A DNA stretch of 64,000 bases from an uncultured Pseudomonadota bacterium (GCA_902799835.1 CADCCF010000001.1:124001-188000), one strand, 5' to 3'; counted from the first letter of the stretch, positions 25,995 to 36,315 are shown. Notes: generated by a model from the letters alone, not told the origin. Translations and numbers: made by a program.

Positions 25995-26030
25995 AAAAAG
26001 GAAGAGTTTTTCTCTTCCTTTTTATTTTAT
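25995..26030 (+). terminator. Intrinsic terminator of the barrel gene
   Basis: AAAAAGGAAGAG and CTCTTCCTTTTT form a 12-bp stem with a 5-T loop, followed by ATTTTAT. Confidence 0.9.
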
Positions 26031-26076
26031 TTAAATTATATTGTAGAAAGCTAATTTACTTTATGGAGAATACAAA

Positions 26077-26544
26077 ATGAAAAAACTATTACTTTGTTCT
26101 TTTTTGATTATCTTGGCCGCTTGCTCCAAAACCGACGATTCGGCCACCAAAATTCAATCTGAAACATCCTCTTTAGATAAAGATACGGTTTTTTCTTTTA
26201 ATGCTGAGAATCTCTCATCCGGCTGCGATTCTTCATCTGAAATGATTTGCACAATCAACACCGCTATAAAATGCACCATTAATCCGGAATTTGCGGACTG
26301 TGCTAAAGCTAAATCAACCATGCCCGATTTTGTCTTTATGCAAGACGAAAGCCTCCAAAGACCAACTTTTCAATCATATCAAATTGATAAAATCACTCCG
26401 CGTGACGATGGTTTAATAGAAGTACGCACCAAAAGTTCTTGCGACGGTAATTGGTTTGGTCTCTGCAATGGTAATATAATTTATGTTATGAAATATGCCG
26501 ATTCGCAATGGGTTATAACCGATATGTATGCGGTTGAATTTTAA
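26077..26544 (+). CDS. Lipoprotein of unknown function
   Basis: A 155-residue protein with a lipoprotein signal: MKKLLLCSFLIILAAC, the lipobox LAAC putting the lipidated cysteine at residue 16. The mature part has several cysteines (CDSSSEMIC, then KCTINPEFADC, and a later CDGNWFGLC), likely disulfide-bonded. No known family is recognised. Its stop overlaps the convergent gene by 4 bases. Confidence 0.75.
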   Translation: MKKLLLCSFLIILAACSKTDDSATKIQSETSSLDKDTVFSFNAENLSSGCDSSSEMICTINTAIKCTINPEFADCAKAKSTMPDFVFMQDESLQRPTFQSYQIDKITPRDDGLIEVRTKSSCDGNWFGLCNGNIIYVMKYADSQWVITDMYAVEF

Positions 26545-27026
26545 TCATCCATGCTTTTTTGGTATATTTTATAAAATTCACCCATCTCTTTTGAGGTAAT
26601 TTGGGTTGGTGCCGGTGCAGTTATCTCTTTAGGGGCATCGCTGTTCATCTCTGCCAAATCTGTTTCCAGCTCTATATTTTCCGGCATAGTACCATTTTTA
26701 TAAAACGATTCTATATCGTGAATATATTCATCATATTTATGTTTGTATGACGGCGTTTCCCTAATATCAATCAAAGATTTATTTACTTCATTGTTAACAT
26801 TATTTGCCACATTTTCTTGTTTTGAGTTATCAATTTCGGTTTTATCTTCAACCGCAACCTCTTTTTTCGGTAGTTTAATTTGTGGCAATTTTTCAGGTTT
26901 ATGCAGTTGACTGCTTTCGGGAATAAAAAAGTTCGGTTCTCTGATTTTTCGCTTATATTGCGCATCAGCCCTTATACTAAACATTACAAATAACAAAAGC
27001 AAAATTATTGTTTTTTTCATTTTCAT
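26541..27026 (-). CDS. Exported Lys/Glu-rich protein of unknown function
   Basis: A signal peptide (about residues 1-22, ending RADA) is followed by a Lys/Pro-rich segment and an acidic, low-complexity tail; about 161 residues. It is not recognised. No clear ribosome-binding site is seen; two ATGs six bases apart and an upstream TTG are all possible starts. It is divergent from the HEXXH protein at 27067, only 40 bases away. Confidence 0.6.
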   Translation of the reverse strand: MKMKKTIILLLLFVMFSIRADAQYKRKIREPNFFIPESSQLHKPEKLPQIKLPKKEVAVEDKTEIDNSKQENVANNVNNEVNKSLIDIRETPSYKHKYDEYIHDIESFYKNGTMPENIELETDLAEMNSDAPKEITAPAPTQITSKEMGEFYKIYQKSMDD

Positions 27027-27066
27027 CAACCATAATTTAACCAATCCCAACTATAATAATTCTAAC

Positions 27067-27735
27067 ATGAAAAAACTTTTTTTTATATTAACAACGATAA
27101 TTTTTTTCAGCATTGATGTTCTGGCAACCGATTGCTCTGATATCAATGTAAATCCTGCTATAAAAGTTAATTATTCTTTTGGTAAACTTTCCATTGACAA
27201 ATCAAAAGATGTTAATGAAATTTCGGAAATTGCCAAGAGTTTTAATTTAGCCGAGCATGATACTTTTACTCGTGGTTTGGCTACTGCTAATGTCAAATAT
27301 GACATTTCTATCCAAACAGCTGCTCACCCCATCGGCATCAAACAATTTTGTATTGTACCGGCTGATATAAAAATACTAATATCCTTAGAAAATCCGACTA
27401 TTTATTTAGCTAACAACTTGCAAGAAGGCTCTTGTGATTACAATATTGTTTTGCGTCACGAAAAAACTCACCAGCAAATAAATAAAACGGCTTTGGAATA
27501 TTATCTTCCCATTTTCAAAGCTTCGGTAACCAATTTGGCCAAAAAAATCTCCGCGGTTCCGGTTAATGACATGTCAAAAATTGAAGAAGCAACCAAAAAT
27601 CTCACAGAAAGCTACAGCAATAAAATTGCTCCTTTTGTTGATTTTATAAAAAACGAAATAGCTAAAGAACAAGCAAAACTTGACAACAAAGCCAATTACC
27701 AATACGAAGACGATCTCTGCCAAGAAAAAAACTAA
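27067..27735 (+). CDS. Secreted HEXXH protein, DUF922-like putative metallopeptidase
   Basis: A signal peptide of about 20 residues is followed by a compact domain and, at residues 131-135, HEKTH, which is an HEXXH zinc motif in the setting VLRHEKTHQQI. This fits DUF922-type predicted zinc proteases. Several cysteines (23, 94, 123) suggest a periplasmic disulfide fold. The C-terminal 60 residues are a charged helix. Activity is inferred from the motif only. The stop overlaps the next gene by 4 bases. Confidence 0.65.
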   Translation: MKKLFFILTTIIFFSIDVLATDCSDINVNPAIKVNYSFGKLSIDKSKDVNEISEIAKSFNLAEHDTFTRGLATANVKYDISIQTAAHPIGIKQFCIVPADIKILISLENPTIYLANNLQEGSCDYNIVLRHEKTHQQINKTALEYYLPIFKASVTNLAKKISAVPVNDMSKIEEATKNLTESYSNKIAPFVDFIKNEIAKEQAKLDNKANYQYEDDLCQEKN

Positions 27736-28403
27736 GCAATTTTCAACGATAATATATCATCAAAAAAGCTCTCTATGCCCTTATAAGCATAGTCTATATA
27801 TTCTTTATCGCCAGAGCTATTATTATTATAGTAAATCTTTACCGTGGTCATTCCGGCTTCTTTGGCAAATTTCAAATTTGAATAGCTATCATCAACAAAA
27901 ATCGCATCATGCGGATTTGCGTTTATTTTTTTACAAAAATCTTCGTATACTTTTGCACTTTTATTCTTTTTAAACACGCCAAAATCTTCAACGGAATAAT
28001 ATTTATCCTTAAAAAATTCAAACAATCCCAAATGTTTCAAAATTTTTTCCGAAGCATATCTGTCACTGGCTGTAAAAATATATTGATCTGCCGGAATCTT
28101 TTCTATCTTGTCTATCAAATTGTCATAAGGAATTATCTTCTCAACTGGTTTACGTAGATGATAGGCCTTAAATAAATCTTTATTATCTATACCATAATCT
28201 CTATAAAAAATTTCACCGCCGTCTCGATACATTTTATAAGATTTGGTAACTAGTTCTTTGGCTTCCTGCACACTCATTTTTAATCCTAAATCATAAACCA
28301 ATGTTTCTGCCATGGTTTTATCTAATAAGTCGGAAAATTCTTTGTTTTTACCATATAATGTTTCATCCAAATCATAAATTATTACATTTTTTCCGAAAAC
28401 CAC
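27732..28403 (-). CDS. HAD-superfamily hydrolase, pyrimidine 5'-nucleotidase-like
   Basis: Motif I DLDETLY, motif II FTASD, lysine of motif III in VFKKNKSAK, and motif IV FVDDSYSNLKFAKEAG are complete. The helical cap and the DLDETLY variant are typical of the SDT1/pyrimidine 5'-nucleotidase-like clade, which dephosphorylates nucleoside monophosphates. Start is GTG with AAGGAG upstream; 223 residues. The physiological substrate is not decidable. Confidence 0.85.
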   Translation of the reverse strand: MVFGKNVIIYDLDETLYGKNKEFSDLLDKTMAETLVYDLGLKMSVQEAKELVTKSYKMYRDGGEIFYRDYGIDNKDLFKAYHLRKPVEKIIPYDNLIDKIEKIPADQYIFTASDRYASEKILKHLGLFEFFKDKYYSVEDFGVFKKNKSAKVYEDFCKKINANPHDAIFVDDSYSNLKFAKEAGMTTVKIYYNNNSSGDKEYIDYAYKGIESFFDDILSLKIA

Positions 28404-28473
28404 TTCTATAAACTCCTTTTAATCTCAAAACACTAGGATACTAGATTATAAAAACAACTAAATCAACTATTTT

Positions 28474-29157
28474 TTAAGCACCCCAAATAGCATTTTTTAT
28501 ATTTTCATGCAAAAAATTCTCATGTTCCTTTTCGAAATTTTCCCCTAAGTCGAAACTACGTGGTTCTCGATAATTTTTTGCGACATTTTGCTTAATATCT
28601 GTTACAACATTTTCTTTTTTATTGCCACCAAACAACAATGTCGGCTCTTTGCCGCCCAAAAGCTCCAAATAAACTTCTGCCAATAATTGAGCATCTAACA
28701 AAGCCCCGTGATAAGTTCTGGCACTGTTATCTATATTAAATCTTTTACACAAAGCATCCAAATTATTATGTCGTCCCGGAAACAATCTTTTTGCCATTTC
28801 CAAAGTATCAATAACTTTTTCATTATCAAATTCAGGCTTACATATTTGTTTCAACTCATAATTCACAAAATTCATATCAAAAGTGGCATTATGTGCCACC
28901 AATTTTGCGTCACCGACAAATTCTATCCATTTATCAGCTATTTTATCAAAAGTCGGATAATCTTTCAAAAAATCATAAGTCAAACCATGAACTTTAACAA
29001 CTTCTTCCGGCACATCTCTCTCCGGATTAATATATTCATGAAAAATCACTCCGGTTTGAACATGGTCAATCAGTTCAACAGCTCCAATCTCAACCAATCT
29101 ATCTCCTTTATCCGGATAAAAACCTGTTGTTTCAGTATCAAAAACAATCTCTCTCAC
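28474..29157 (-). CDS. dnaQ: DNA polymerase III epsilon (proofreading) subunit
   Basis: 3'-5' exonuclease of the DEDDh family: D7 and E9 in FDTETTG, HNATFDMNF with the second aspartate, and YHGALLDAQL with the final His and Asp. 227 residues including a C-terminal tail for binding the alpha subunit. Start is GTG with GGAG upstream. It lies 2 bases after coaE, the conserved alphaproteobacterial coaE-dnaQ pair near the origin. Confidence 0.96.
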   Translation of the reverse strand: MREIVFDTETTGFYPDKGDRLVEIGAVELIDHVQTGVIFHEYINPERDVPEEVVKVHGLTYDFLKDYPTFDKIADKWIEFVGDAKLVAHNATFDMNFVNYELKQICKPEFDNEKVIDTLEMAKRLFPGRHNNLDALCKRFNIDNSARTYHGALLDAQLLAEVYLELLGGKEPTLLFGGNKKENVVTDIKQNVAKNYREPRSFDLGENFEKEHENFLHENIKNAIWGA

Positions 29158-29159
29158 TA

Positions 29160-29744
29160 TTATTCTCCACTTATTGATTTTAGCAAATTTATCATTTCAA
29201 CTTTCAAAACACTGATTGGTTTGTCTGTATTAATAACAAAATCAACCTTATCTTTTTTTTCATCATTACTCATTTGTACTTTATCAATATTTGCAAAATT
29301 TTGTGCACTAACCTTATCTCTAAGCATAACCCTCTTTTTTCTCAACTCATAATCAGCATCAGCCAAAATTATAAAATCGCAATATTTATCCCATTTTTTT
29401 TCGAACAGCAAAGCAATATCTAAAAAAACTATAAAATTATCTTTTGCACCTTTGGTTATTAACTTTCGTATTTTATCGTTCAAAATCGGGTATATTAAAC
29501 CTTCTAATTTTGCTAATTTTTTCTTATCATTAAAAACTATTTCCCTCAAATACCTTTTATCAGCAATTCCATTCTTTACACTTCCGTTAAAATTCTTTTC
29601 CAATGATTTTAAAAAATCAGCATCTTTATATATAAACCTTACCCACTCATCTACATCATAAACAACATAACCTAATTCTCTTGCAATATTAGCTAAAGTG
29701 GTTTTTCCGCTGCCGATTGATCCGGTTATTCCGATTAAATACAT
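29160..29744 (-). CDS. coaE: Dephospho-CoA kinase
   Basis: Last step of coenzyme A synthesis. P-loop GSIGSGKTT (about 8-16), the DVDEW segment after it, and the later helical lid with RKKRVMLRD. 194 residues. It begins the leftward operon with dnaQ and borders the putative replication origin. Confidence 0.95.
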   Translation of the reverse strand: MYLIGITGSIGSGKTTLANIARELGYVVYDVDEWVRFIYKDADFLKSLEKNFNGSVKNGIADKRYLREIVFNDKKKLAKLEGLIYPILNDKIRKLITKGAKDNFIVFLDIALLFEKKWDKYCDFIILADADYELRKKRVMLRDKVSAQNFANIDKVQMSNDEKKDKVDFVINTDKPISVLKVEMINLLKSISGE

Positions 29745-30208
29745 ATATTCAAATCCTTAAGATACTTATCAACAAAATTGCTTTGTGTTGTGCATAATAC
29801 AGACTTTTTTTACAATTAGCAAATTTTATTCAACTTATGCTAAATTTATAAATCAGACTTATAAACAAGCTATTTTATTATCAACAAATGTGCATAACTG
29901 ATAAGGTAAAAAAAAATCAAAAAAATATTTTAAATTAAAAAACAAAAAGATAATAAAAGCCTCATCGGAGTCGGTTTTTAACTTATAAACAAAACCTTGT
30001 TTGTGTATAATCTATTTATAAAAAATTAATCCACAAAATTCACCGATCCAAACAACTAAAACTACTTTTTTAAATTTAAAAAGAAGAAAGACAACTTGTT
30101 GATAATTTCCGTTGACAATTTCCAACAAAATAATATATAAAAAACCTATCAATGACAATTAATGTCATATATTCAAATTCTCTTCTTAACAATCACATAA
30201 AGGTAAAT
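29745..30208. other. Putative chromosomal replication origin (oriC)
   Basis: An AT-rich gap of 464 bases between coaE and rho. It holds three perfect TTATNCACA DnaA boxes on the minus strand (29789-29797, 29889-29897, 30002-30010), one single-mismatch box (30027-30035, TAATCCACA), and five close relatives TTATNAACA (29766-29774, 29859-29867, 29878-29886, 29983-29991, and 30097-30105 on minus). A long A/T stretch around 29905-29960 could be the unwinding element. The genes on both sides point away. mnmE, mnmG, rsmG and parAB follow, as at many bacterial origins. Confidence 0.65.
30152..30168. repeat. Perfect 6-bp inverted repeat upstream of rho
   Basis: ATGACA and TGTCAT around ATTAA. Possible operator of rho or part of the origin region. 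Confidence 0.35.
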
Positions 30209-31462
30209 ATGAACTTAAAAGATTTAAAGCAAAAATCTCCGGCTGAGTTATTGTCTTTAGCTGAAGACTTAGGTATTGATGATGCATCATCTTTACGTAA
30301 ACAAGAATTAATGTTTGGTATTTTACAAAAAACCGTTGGTGAAAATGAAGCTATCAACGCTGAAGGCACCATTGAAGTTATGCAGGATGGTTTTGGTTTT
30401 CTGCGTTCATCTCAATCCAACTATTTAGCCGGACCTGATGATATATATGTTTCTCCGGCTCAAGTTAAAAAGTTCGGACTTCGAACCGGTGATACGGTTG
30501 AAGGTGAAATTCGTGCTCCCAAAGAAAATGAAAAATATTTTGCTTTGGTAAAAGTTAATAAAATCAATTTTGATGATCCGGAAAAATCCAAACTGCGTGT
30601 AAATTTTGATAACTTAACACCGCTTTATCCTACCGAAAAACTCAATTTTGATATTATTTGTGGTGATAAAGATTATACCACACGTGTAATTGATTTAATT
30701 TCTCCCCAAGGTAAAGGACAACGTGGTTTGATTGTGGCTCCGCCCCGCACCGGCAAAACCGTTATGTTGCAAAATATTGCTCACGCTATTGCCACCAATC
30801 ATCCTGAATGTTATTTGATGGTTTTGTTGATTGATGAACGTCCGGAAGAAGTTACTGACATGACGCGCTCGGTAAAAGGCGAAGTTATATCATCAACTTT
30901 TGATGAGCCGGCCACACGTCATGTTCAGGTTGCTGAAATGGTAATTGAAAAGGCTAAACGTTTAGTTGAAAACAAAAAAGATGTAGTAATTTTGCTGGAT
31001 TCTATTACTCGTTTAGGTCGTGCTTACAACACAGTTATACCTTCATCAGGTAAAGTTTTAACCGGTGGTGTTGATGCAAATGCTTTACAGCGTCCGAAGC
31101 GTTTGTTGGGTGCTGCTCGTAATGTTGAAGAAGGTGGATCATTGACTATTATTGCAACCGCTCTTATTGATACCGGATCGCGTATGGATGAGGTTATTTT
31201 TGAAGAGTTTAAAGGTACCGGTAACTCAGAAATTATTTTGGATAGAAAATTAACCGATAAACGCCTCTTCCCAACTATTGATATAACCCGTTCCGGAACC
31301 CGTAAGGAAGAGTTGTTGGTTGATAAAGAAACTTTGACTAAGATGTGGGTATTACGTCGCGTTTTGATGCAAATGGGCATGACTGACGGCATGGAATTCT
31401 TACTCGATAAACTAAAAGTCAGTAAAGATAATCAAGATTTCTTTGCCAATATGAATTCTTAG
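30209..31462 (+). CDS. rho: Transcription termination factor Rho
   Basis: Hexameric RNA-dependent ATPase that ends transcription. The N-terminal Rho domain starts at [15 protein letters not shown]; the RNA-binding fold has GFGFLRS, and the ATPase P-loop is APPRTGKT with the Walker [16 protein letters not shown] and the Q-loop [13 protein letters not shown]. 417 residues is standard. The frame is open upstream but AAAGG precedes this ATG. It is the first rightward gene from the putative origin. Confidence 0.97.
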   Translation: MNLKDLKQKSPAELLSLAEDLGIDDASSLRKQELMFGILQKTVGENEAINAEGTIEVMQDGFGFLRSSQSNYLAGPDDIYVSPAQVKKFGLRTGDTVEGEIRAPKENEKYFALVKVNKINFDDPEKSKLRVNFDNLTPLYPTEKLNFDIICGDKDYTTRVIDLISPQGKGQRGLIVAPPRTGKTVMLQNIAHAIATNHPECYLMVLLIDERPEEVTDMTRSVKGEVISSTFDEPATRHVQVAEMVIEKAKRLVENKKDVVILLDSITRLGRAYNTVIPSSGKVLTGGVDANALQRPKRLLGAARNVEEGGSLTIIATALIDTGSRMDEVIFEEFKGTGNSEIILDRKLTDKRLFPTIDITRSGTRKEELLVDKETLTKMWVLRRVLMQMGMTDGMEFLLDKLKVSKDNQDFFANMNS

Positions 31463-31482
31463 AGATTTATAATATCACTACT

Positions 31483-31516
31483 AAAAAACCCTGCTCTTTA
31501 GCAGGGTTTATTTTTT
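31483..31516 (+). terminator. Intrinsic terminator of rho
   Basis: AAACCCTGC and GCAGGGTTT pair around TCTTTA, followed by ATTTTTT. Confidence 0.9.
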
Positions 31517-31530
31517 AGCGGTCTATTAAC

Positions 31531-32193
31531 CTAATTTTTATGATAGAAATCAAGCAAAATCTTTTTTGCCTCACGCATATCATCAACCATAAAATCAGGG
31601 TGTAATTCTTCCACCAGAACTTTAACTTCCGGCGTATTATATTTAACAAAGGCAATAACTTTCATACCAGCCTTTTGTGCCGCCATTACGCCTACGGTAG
31701 AATCTTCAACCACGATAGCATCTTGCGGAGCATATCCCATTTTATCTGCTGCATACAAGAATAAATCCGGCTCCGGCTTGCCATGTTTAACCATATCAGA
31801 AGTAAACAACCTTGTTTCATCAAAATATTTATCCGCTCCGGTTTGTTTGATTTTACGTAAAGCTCTTTCAAAAATGCTACCGGTTGCAATGCATTGATCA
31901 AAATCTTGCAACTTGAAAAGATCTTCTATAAAAGCAGTGAGTTCGATTTGTGGCAATGTTTCAATATCTCTTTGATGTGCATTTTGCCAAAAAGCTTCGT
32001 CAACATTCAAATTTAAATTTTTTAGACTTTTTTCTTTATCATGTTCACTGATACCGCCAATATATCCATAGGCTTTGTTAAAATCCCAGTCAACTCCATA
32101 GTCGCGACGCAAAAAATACAAGCGATTTTCAATCCATAATTTTTCGGTATCGGCAATCACCCCGTCAAAGTCCCAAATGATCAATTTTTTCAT
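31531..32193 (-). CDS. HAD-superfamily phosphatase (phosphoglycolate/beta-phosphoglucomutase-like)
   Basis: Motif I WDFDGVIADTE, motif II in CIATGS, motif III lysine in KHGKPEPDLFL and motif IV VVEDSTVGVMAA, with a helical cap between motifs I and II. 220 residues. This clade includes sugar-phosphate phosphatases and mutases; substrate undetermined. It is read against the surrounding rightward block. Confidence 0.85.
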   Translation of the reverse strand: MKKLIIWDFDGVIADTEKLWIENRLYFLRRDYGVDWDFNKAYGYIGGISEHDKEKSLKNLNLNVDEAFWQNAHQRDIETLPQIELTAFIEDLFKLQDFDQCIATGSIFERALRKIKQTGADKYFDETRLFTSDMVKHGKPEPDLFLYAADKMGYAPQDAIVVEDSTVGVMAAQKAGMKVIAFVKYNTPEVKVLVEELHPDFMVDDMREAKKILLDFYHKN

Positions 32194-32364
32194 TTTTTAC
32201 TCCAAAATTTCGAGTCCGCCCAAAAGTCCCACAAAAGAATTTTAACAACCCTATGATACTTTTATTAAAAAAATCTAAAAACGCGTCCTGAGTCAAAAAA
32301 ACACACCTTTTGTGCTTGCATCATTTTATAAAATATTTTAATACTTCTGGTCAAGAGGTACAAA

Positions 32365-33696
32365 ATGGATAATCAAACAATTTATGCTTTGTCAACCGTT
32401 CAAGGTCGTTCCGGAGTTGCTGTTATACGCATATCCGGCAGCTCAGCTTTGCAAGCCATAAATATGTTAACCGATATAAATATTAAAACCATCAAACCTC
32501 GTTATGCTTATTTTGCCAGTATCAAAAATCAGCAAGGGCAAAAATTGGATGAAGCTTTGGTTTTGTATTTTAAAGCACCTAATTCCTTTACAGGTGAAGA
32601 TATTGTTGAGTTGCAAACCCACGGTTCACGCGCAGTAATCAATTCGGTTTTATCAGCTCTATCTGAAATAGATGATTTTCGCTATGCTTTAGCCGGCGAA
32701 TTTTCCAAACGTGCTTTTTACAATCATAAAATGGATTTAACCCAAGCCGAGGGCTTGGCAGATCTGATAGATGCCGAGACTTCTGAGCAGCAAAAATTTG
32801 CTATCCGCCAAATGGAAGGCAGCTTAAGAAATCTTTATGAGGATTGGCGCGAACAGTTGTTACAAGTTTTGGCACATTTAGAAGCTTATATTGATTTTCC
32901 TGATGAGGAGCTGCCTCAAGATGTTGTAGAAAATTTAGAAAACAGCGTATTTAAAATTAAAAACGCCATTTTGCAACACCTAAATTCATCTCAATCCGGA
33001 GAATCTATGCGAGACGGTTTTCGAGTTGTTATCTTAGGTGCACCCAATTCCGGTAAATCATCTCTTATCAACACGCTCACCGCAAGAGAAGCCGTTATAG
33101 TTTCTGATATCGCCGGCACCACCCGTGACGCTGTTGATATTCATATGGATATTAATGGTTATCCGGTTATTTTTACCGATACCGCCGGACTTCGTGAAAC
33201 TGCGGAAGAAATTGAGCAAAAAGGCATAGCTATTGCCTATGACAAAGCACAAGACGGGGATTTAATCATAAGTTTGTTTGATGCTTCAACTAACACACCG
33301 CAACAATTTGAAAATATTGCAAAATCAAAAATAATAGTGGTTGCCAATAAAATTGATAAGCTAACCTCAAATCAAATTGAGCAACTGCAACAACAAGGCA
33401 TCATTACCATATCAGCCAAACAAAAAACTGGAATAGATGTTTTGCTAAACACCATAGCAGAAAATATTAAAAATCGTGTGGCTTCCGGCTCCGGTTTGTT
33501 AATAACCCGTCATCGTTACCGCGAAGCCTTAAAAAATACTGTTAATTATCTGAATAACTTTAATTTTGCTAAAGAAATAGAATTGTCAGCCGAGGATATT
33601 CGTTTAGCCTCGCGTGAACTGGGCAAAATTACCGGATTTATTGAAGTTGATGAAATCTTGGATAAAATATTCGGTTCTTTTTGTATCGGCAAATAA
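32365..33696 (+). CDS. mnmE: tRNA modification GTPase MnmE
   Basis: With MnmG, makes the 5-carboxymethylaminomethyl group on wobble uridine 34. N-terminal folate-binding domain (GRSGVAVIRISG), helical domain, inserted G domain with GAPNSGKSS, DIAGTTRD and ANKID, and the invariant C-terminal CIGK. 443 residues. A gene on the opposite strand separates it from its partner mnmG. Confidence 0.97.
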   Translation: MDNQTIYALSTVQGRSGVAVIRISGSSALQAINMLTDINIKTIKPRYAYFASIKNQQGQKLDEALVLYFKAPNSFTGEDIVELQTHGSRAVINSVLSALSEIDDFRYALAGEFSKRAFYNHKMDLTQAEGLADLIDAETSEQQKFAIRQMEGSLRNLYEDWREQLLQVLAHLEAYIDFPDEELPQDVVENLENSVFKIKNAILQHLNSSQSGESMRDGFRVVILGAPNSGKSSLINTLTAREAVIVSDIAGTTRDAVDIHMDINGYPVIFTDTAGLRETAEEIEQKGIAIAYDKAQDGDLIISLFDASTNTPQQFENIAKSKIIVVANKIDKLTSNQIEQLQQQGIITISAKQKTGIDVLLNTIAENIKNRVASGSGLLITRHRYREALKNTVNYLNNFNFAKEIELSAEDIRLASRELGKITGFIEVDEILDKIFGSFCIGK

Positions 33697-34263
33697 TCAA
33701 AGTTTATAAATATATAAATTACCAAACAACAAAAACTTTCGTGTTTTTATCTCTTCCGTTAACGGCAGATTAGGTATGCTAAAAGTATTGGAAAAAACCA
33801 CCACACCTTTTTTACATTCGCTTTTTATTTTTTCACCAAATCTCTCCATCAAAGGAGCCATTAAAAAACATACTATAATATCAGCTTTTACAAAAGAATA
33901 ATCAAACATATCCTGACATAACAAAGTAACATTTGTAAGTTTGCGACTCTTGAATTTGGCTGTTTCATACAAACCTTTATTCCATTCAATGCCGACAAAT
34001 GAATGTTGCGGAAAAGCCTTAGCCAGCTTTATCAGCAAGTCTGCTGTGCCACATCCGGGATCCAATACGGTCAAAGGAACAGAGCTTTTTTGCAATAGTT
34101 TGGATATTTTTGCAAATTCAAGTTTTTTAGTTTGTCCGAAACTGGGTACAAATGGCGGATAATCCCGGTAACCTTTTACAAAAAACAGTTTACCTATTAC
34201 CAAGCATAACCACAAAGCCAATCCTAATAAAACAACTTCAAGCAGTATCGCTAGCCAAATCAT
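33697..34263 (-). CDS. Membrane-anchored SAM-dependent methyltransferase
   Basis: One N-terminal membrane helix (about 3-28) then a class I methyltransferase fold: LDPGCGTADLL is the SAM-binding motif I, VGIEWN the acidic motif II, and ADIIVCFLMAP the motif IV region. 188 residues. GAGG precedes the ATG. It sits antisense between mnmE and mnmG, its stop directly against that of mnmE. Substrate unknown; the anchor points to a lipid or membrane protein, by inference only. Confidence 0.8.
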   Translation of the reverse strand: MIWLAILLEVVLLGLALWLCLVIGKLFFVKGYRDYPPFVPSFGQTKKLEFAKISKLLQKSSVPLTVLDPGCGTADLLIKLAKAFPQHSFVGIEWNKGLYETAKFKSRKLTNVTLLCQDMFDYSFVKADIIVCFLMAPLMERFGEKIKSECKKGVVVFSNTFSIPNLPLTEEIKTRKFLLFGNLYIYKL

Positions 34264-34367
34264 AAAAACCTCCTCATTAAAATCTATATAGATTGCCTTA
34301 AATTTTGGTTAAAACCTCTTGAAAATAAAATAAAAATAAGCTAAACAACGACTCCAAGTGAGGAAAA

Positions 34368-36212
34368 ATGAAAGAGTCTTTTGATGTTATAGTTGTTGGT
34401 GGTGGTCATGCCGGTTGCGAAGCAGCCGCTGCATCAGCGCGTATGAATGCCGACACTTTGTTGATTACCCACAAAATTGCTACCATCGGCGAAATGTCGT
34501 GTAATCCGGCAATCGGCGGACTTGGCAAAGGTCATCTAGTTAGAGAAATTGACGCGCTTGATGGTCTGATGGGGCGTGTAATTGACAAAGCTGGTATCCA
34601 ATTTCGAATGCTTAATGCCTCAAAAGGTCCGGCTGTTCGTGGTCCCCGCGCCCAAGCTGATAGAGATTTATATAAAAAATTCATGCAAGAAGAATTGCAA
34701 AATCAGCCTAACCTCACAATTTATGAAGCTGCGGTTGAAGGTTTGTCTTTTGATAATGATGTGATAAAAGGTGTAGTTTTGGCCGACGGAACAGTTATCA
34801 ACTCCAAATCTGTTGTTCTTACTTCCGGTACTTTTCTCAATGGTATAATGTTTGTTGGTCATGAAACATCGGTTGGTGGCAGAATTGGTGATGAAACTTG
34901 TCGCGGTATAACACCGTATTTAAAACAACACGGCCTAAGTTTAGGTCGACTTAAAACCGGCACCCCTGCCAGACTTAATGGTCAAACCATTAATTTTGAC
35001 ATACTTGAAAAGCAAGATGGTGACAACAAACCTGTGCCGTTTTCTTTTTTGACTAAAGAAATTACTACACCACAAATAAGTTGTTTTATTACTCACACCA
35101 ATGAACAGACTCATAAGATTATTCGTGACAACTTTAACAAATGTGCCCTTTTTTCCGGATTGATAACCGGTGTTGGTCCGCGCTATTGTCCCAGCATTGA
35201 AGATAAATTGGTTAAGTTTGCTGATCGCACATCTCACCAAATTTTTCTTGAGCCCGAAGGACTAAATACCAATGTCGTTTATCCCAACGGTATTTCTACT
35301 TCGTTACCGGCCGATGTCCAGTCTGAGTTCATTCATACCATTAAAGGGCTGGAAAATGTTGAAATTTTGCGCCCTGCTTACGCTATTGAATATGACTATG
35401 TAAATCCGCAAGAGTTAACCCACTGTTTAGAGTGCAAGAAGATTCCTCACCTGTTTTTAGCCGGACAAATAAACGGTACAACTGGCTACGAAGAAGCTGC
35501 CGCCCAAGGGTTGCTTGCCGGCATAAATGCCGCTTTAAAAGCTGCGAACACTGATTCTGAATTTTATATTGATCGTTCGGAAGGCTACCTAGGTGTTATG
35601 GTTGATGACCTGATAACCAAAGGTGTTGATGAGCCCTATCGTATGTTTACCTCACGTTCGGAGTATCGTTTATTTCTGCGTGCTGACAACGCCGATATGC
35701 GCCTGACCGAAAAGGGTTATCGTATAGGTTGTGTTAGCGCGAATCGATACGGTGTATTTAAAGCAAAAAAAGAATCGATAGAAAATTTTCGTCAGTTAAG
35801 TCATAGTTTAAACACAACAGTTAACATATTGCAAAACCACAATATAATTCACGATACATCACGCCGCAGCTGTTATGATTTGCTATCATACAACGATGTT
35901 TCACATGAAACTATTCTAAAAATTTGGCCGCAATTAGAAAGTGTTAGTGCAGAAAGTTATGAACAAATTGAAATAGAGGCACGCTACTCAGGATACATCA
36001 AAAGACAATTAGCTGACATTGAAGTTTTTAAAAAAGATGAAAATCTAAAGCTACGCGATGATATTGATTACAGCAAAATCGGCGGATTGTCTCGAGAAAT
36101 GGTGGCAAAACTGTCAAAAGTAAAACCCGCGACCATCGGCGAAGCTTCCCGCATATCGGGAGTCACTCCGGCAGCCATAACAGCCTTGCTTGGTTATCTA
36201 AAAAACAATTAA
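34368..36212 (+). CDS. mnmG: tRNA uridine-34 modification enzyme MnmG (GidA)
   Basis: FAD-binding partner of MnmE. N-terminal [10 protein letters not shown] dinucleotide motif, the [17 protein letters not shown] block, [23 protein letters not shown] and the C-terminal helical domain ([20 protein letters not shown]). 614 residues is standard. A parS-like palindrome lies in its 3' part. The operon probably continues to rsmG, though 193 bases separate them. Confidence 0.97.
   Translation: MKESFDVIVVGGGHAGCEAAAASARMNADTLLITHKIATIGEMSCNPAIGGLGKGHLVREIDALDGLMGRVIDKAGIQFRMLNASKGPAVRGPRAQADRDLYKKFMQEELQNQPNLTIYEAAVEGLSFDNDVIKGVVLADGTVINSKSVVLTSGTFLNGIMFVGHETSVGGRIGDETCRGITPYLKQHGLSLGRLKTGTPARLNGQTINFDILEKQDGDNKPVPFSFLTKEITTPQISCFITHTNEQTHKIIRDNFNKCALFSGLITGVGPRYCPSIEDKLVKFADRTSHQIFLEPEGLNTNVVYPNGISTSLPADVQSEFIHTIKGLENVEILRPAYAIEYDYVNPQELTHCLECKKIPHLFLAGQINGTTGYEEAAAQGLLAGINAALKAANTDSEFYIDRSEGYLGVMVDDLITKGVDEPYRMFTSRSEYRLFLRADNADMRLTEKGYRIGCVSANRYGVFKAKKESIENFRQLSHSLNTTVNILQNHNIIHDTSRRSCYDLLSYNDVSHETILKIWPQLESVSAESYEQIEIEARYSGYIKRQLADIEVFKKDENLKLRDDIDYSKIGGLSREMVAKLSKVKPATIGEASRISGVTPAAITALLGYLKNN
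35897..35912. promoter_or_regulatory. parS-like site inside mnmG
   Basis: TGTTTCACATGAAACT matches the consensus TGTTTCACGTGAAACA at 14 of 16 positions. It lies 1.9 kb before parB. Confidence 0.65.
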
Positions 36213-36289
36213 GCAAGATTTCACAAGCAGAATTGATTCGTTTTCTAAATTTAACACTCTAACTATGTAATTTTATTTAATAAAAAGAG

Positions 36290-36315
36290 TCAACATCACC
36301 TGTTTAGTGTGTTGA
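36290..36315 (+). terminator. Possible weak terminator after mnmG
   Basis: TCAACA and TGTTGA pair, with CAC/GTG inside and one bulged T; a T-rich stretch follows only after some bases. The rest of the 36213-36405 gap is AT-rich with no gene. Confidence 0.35.
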
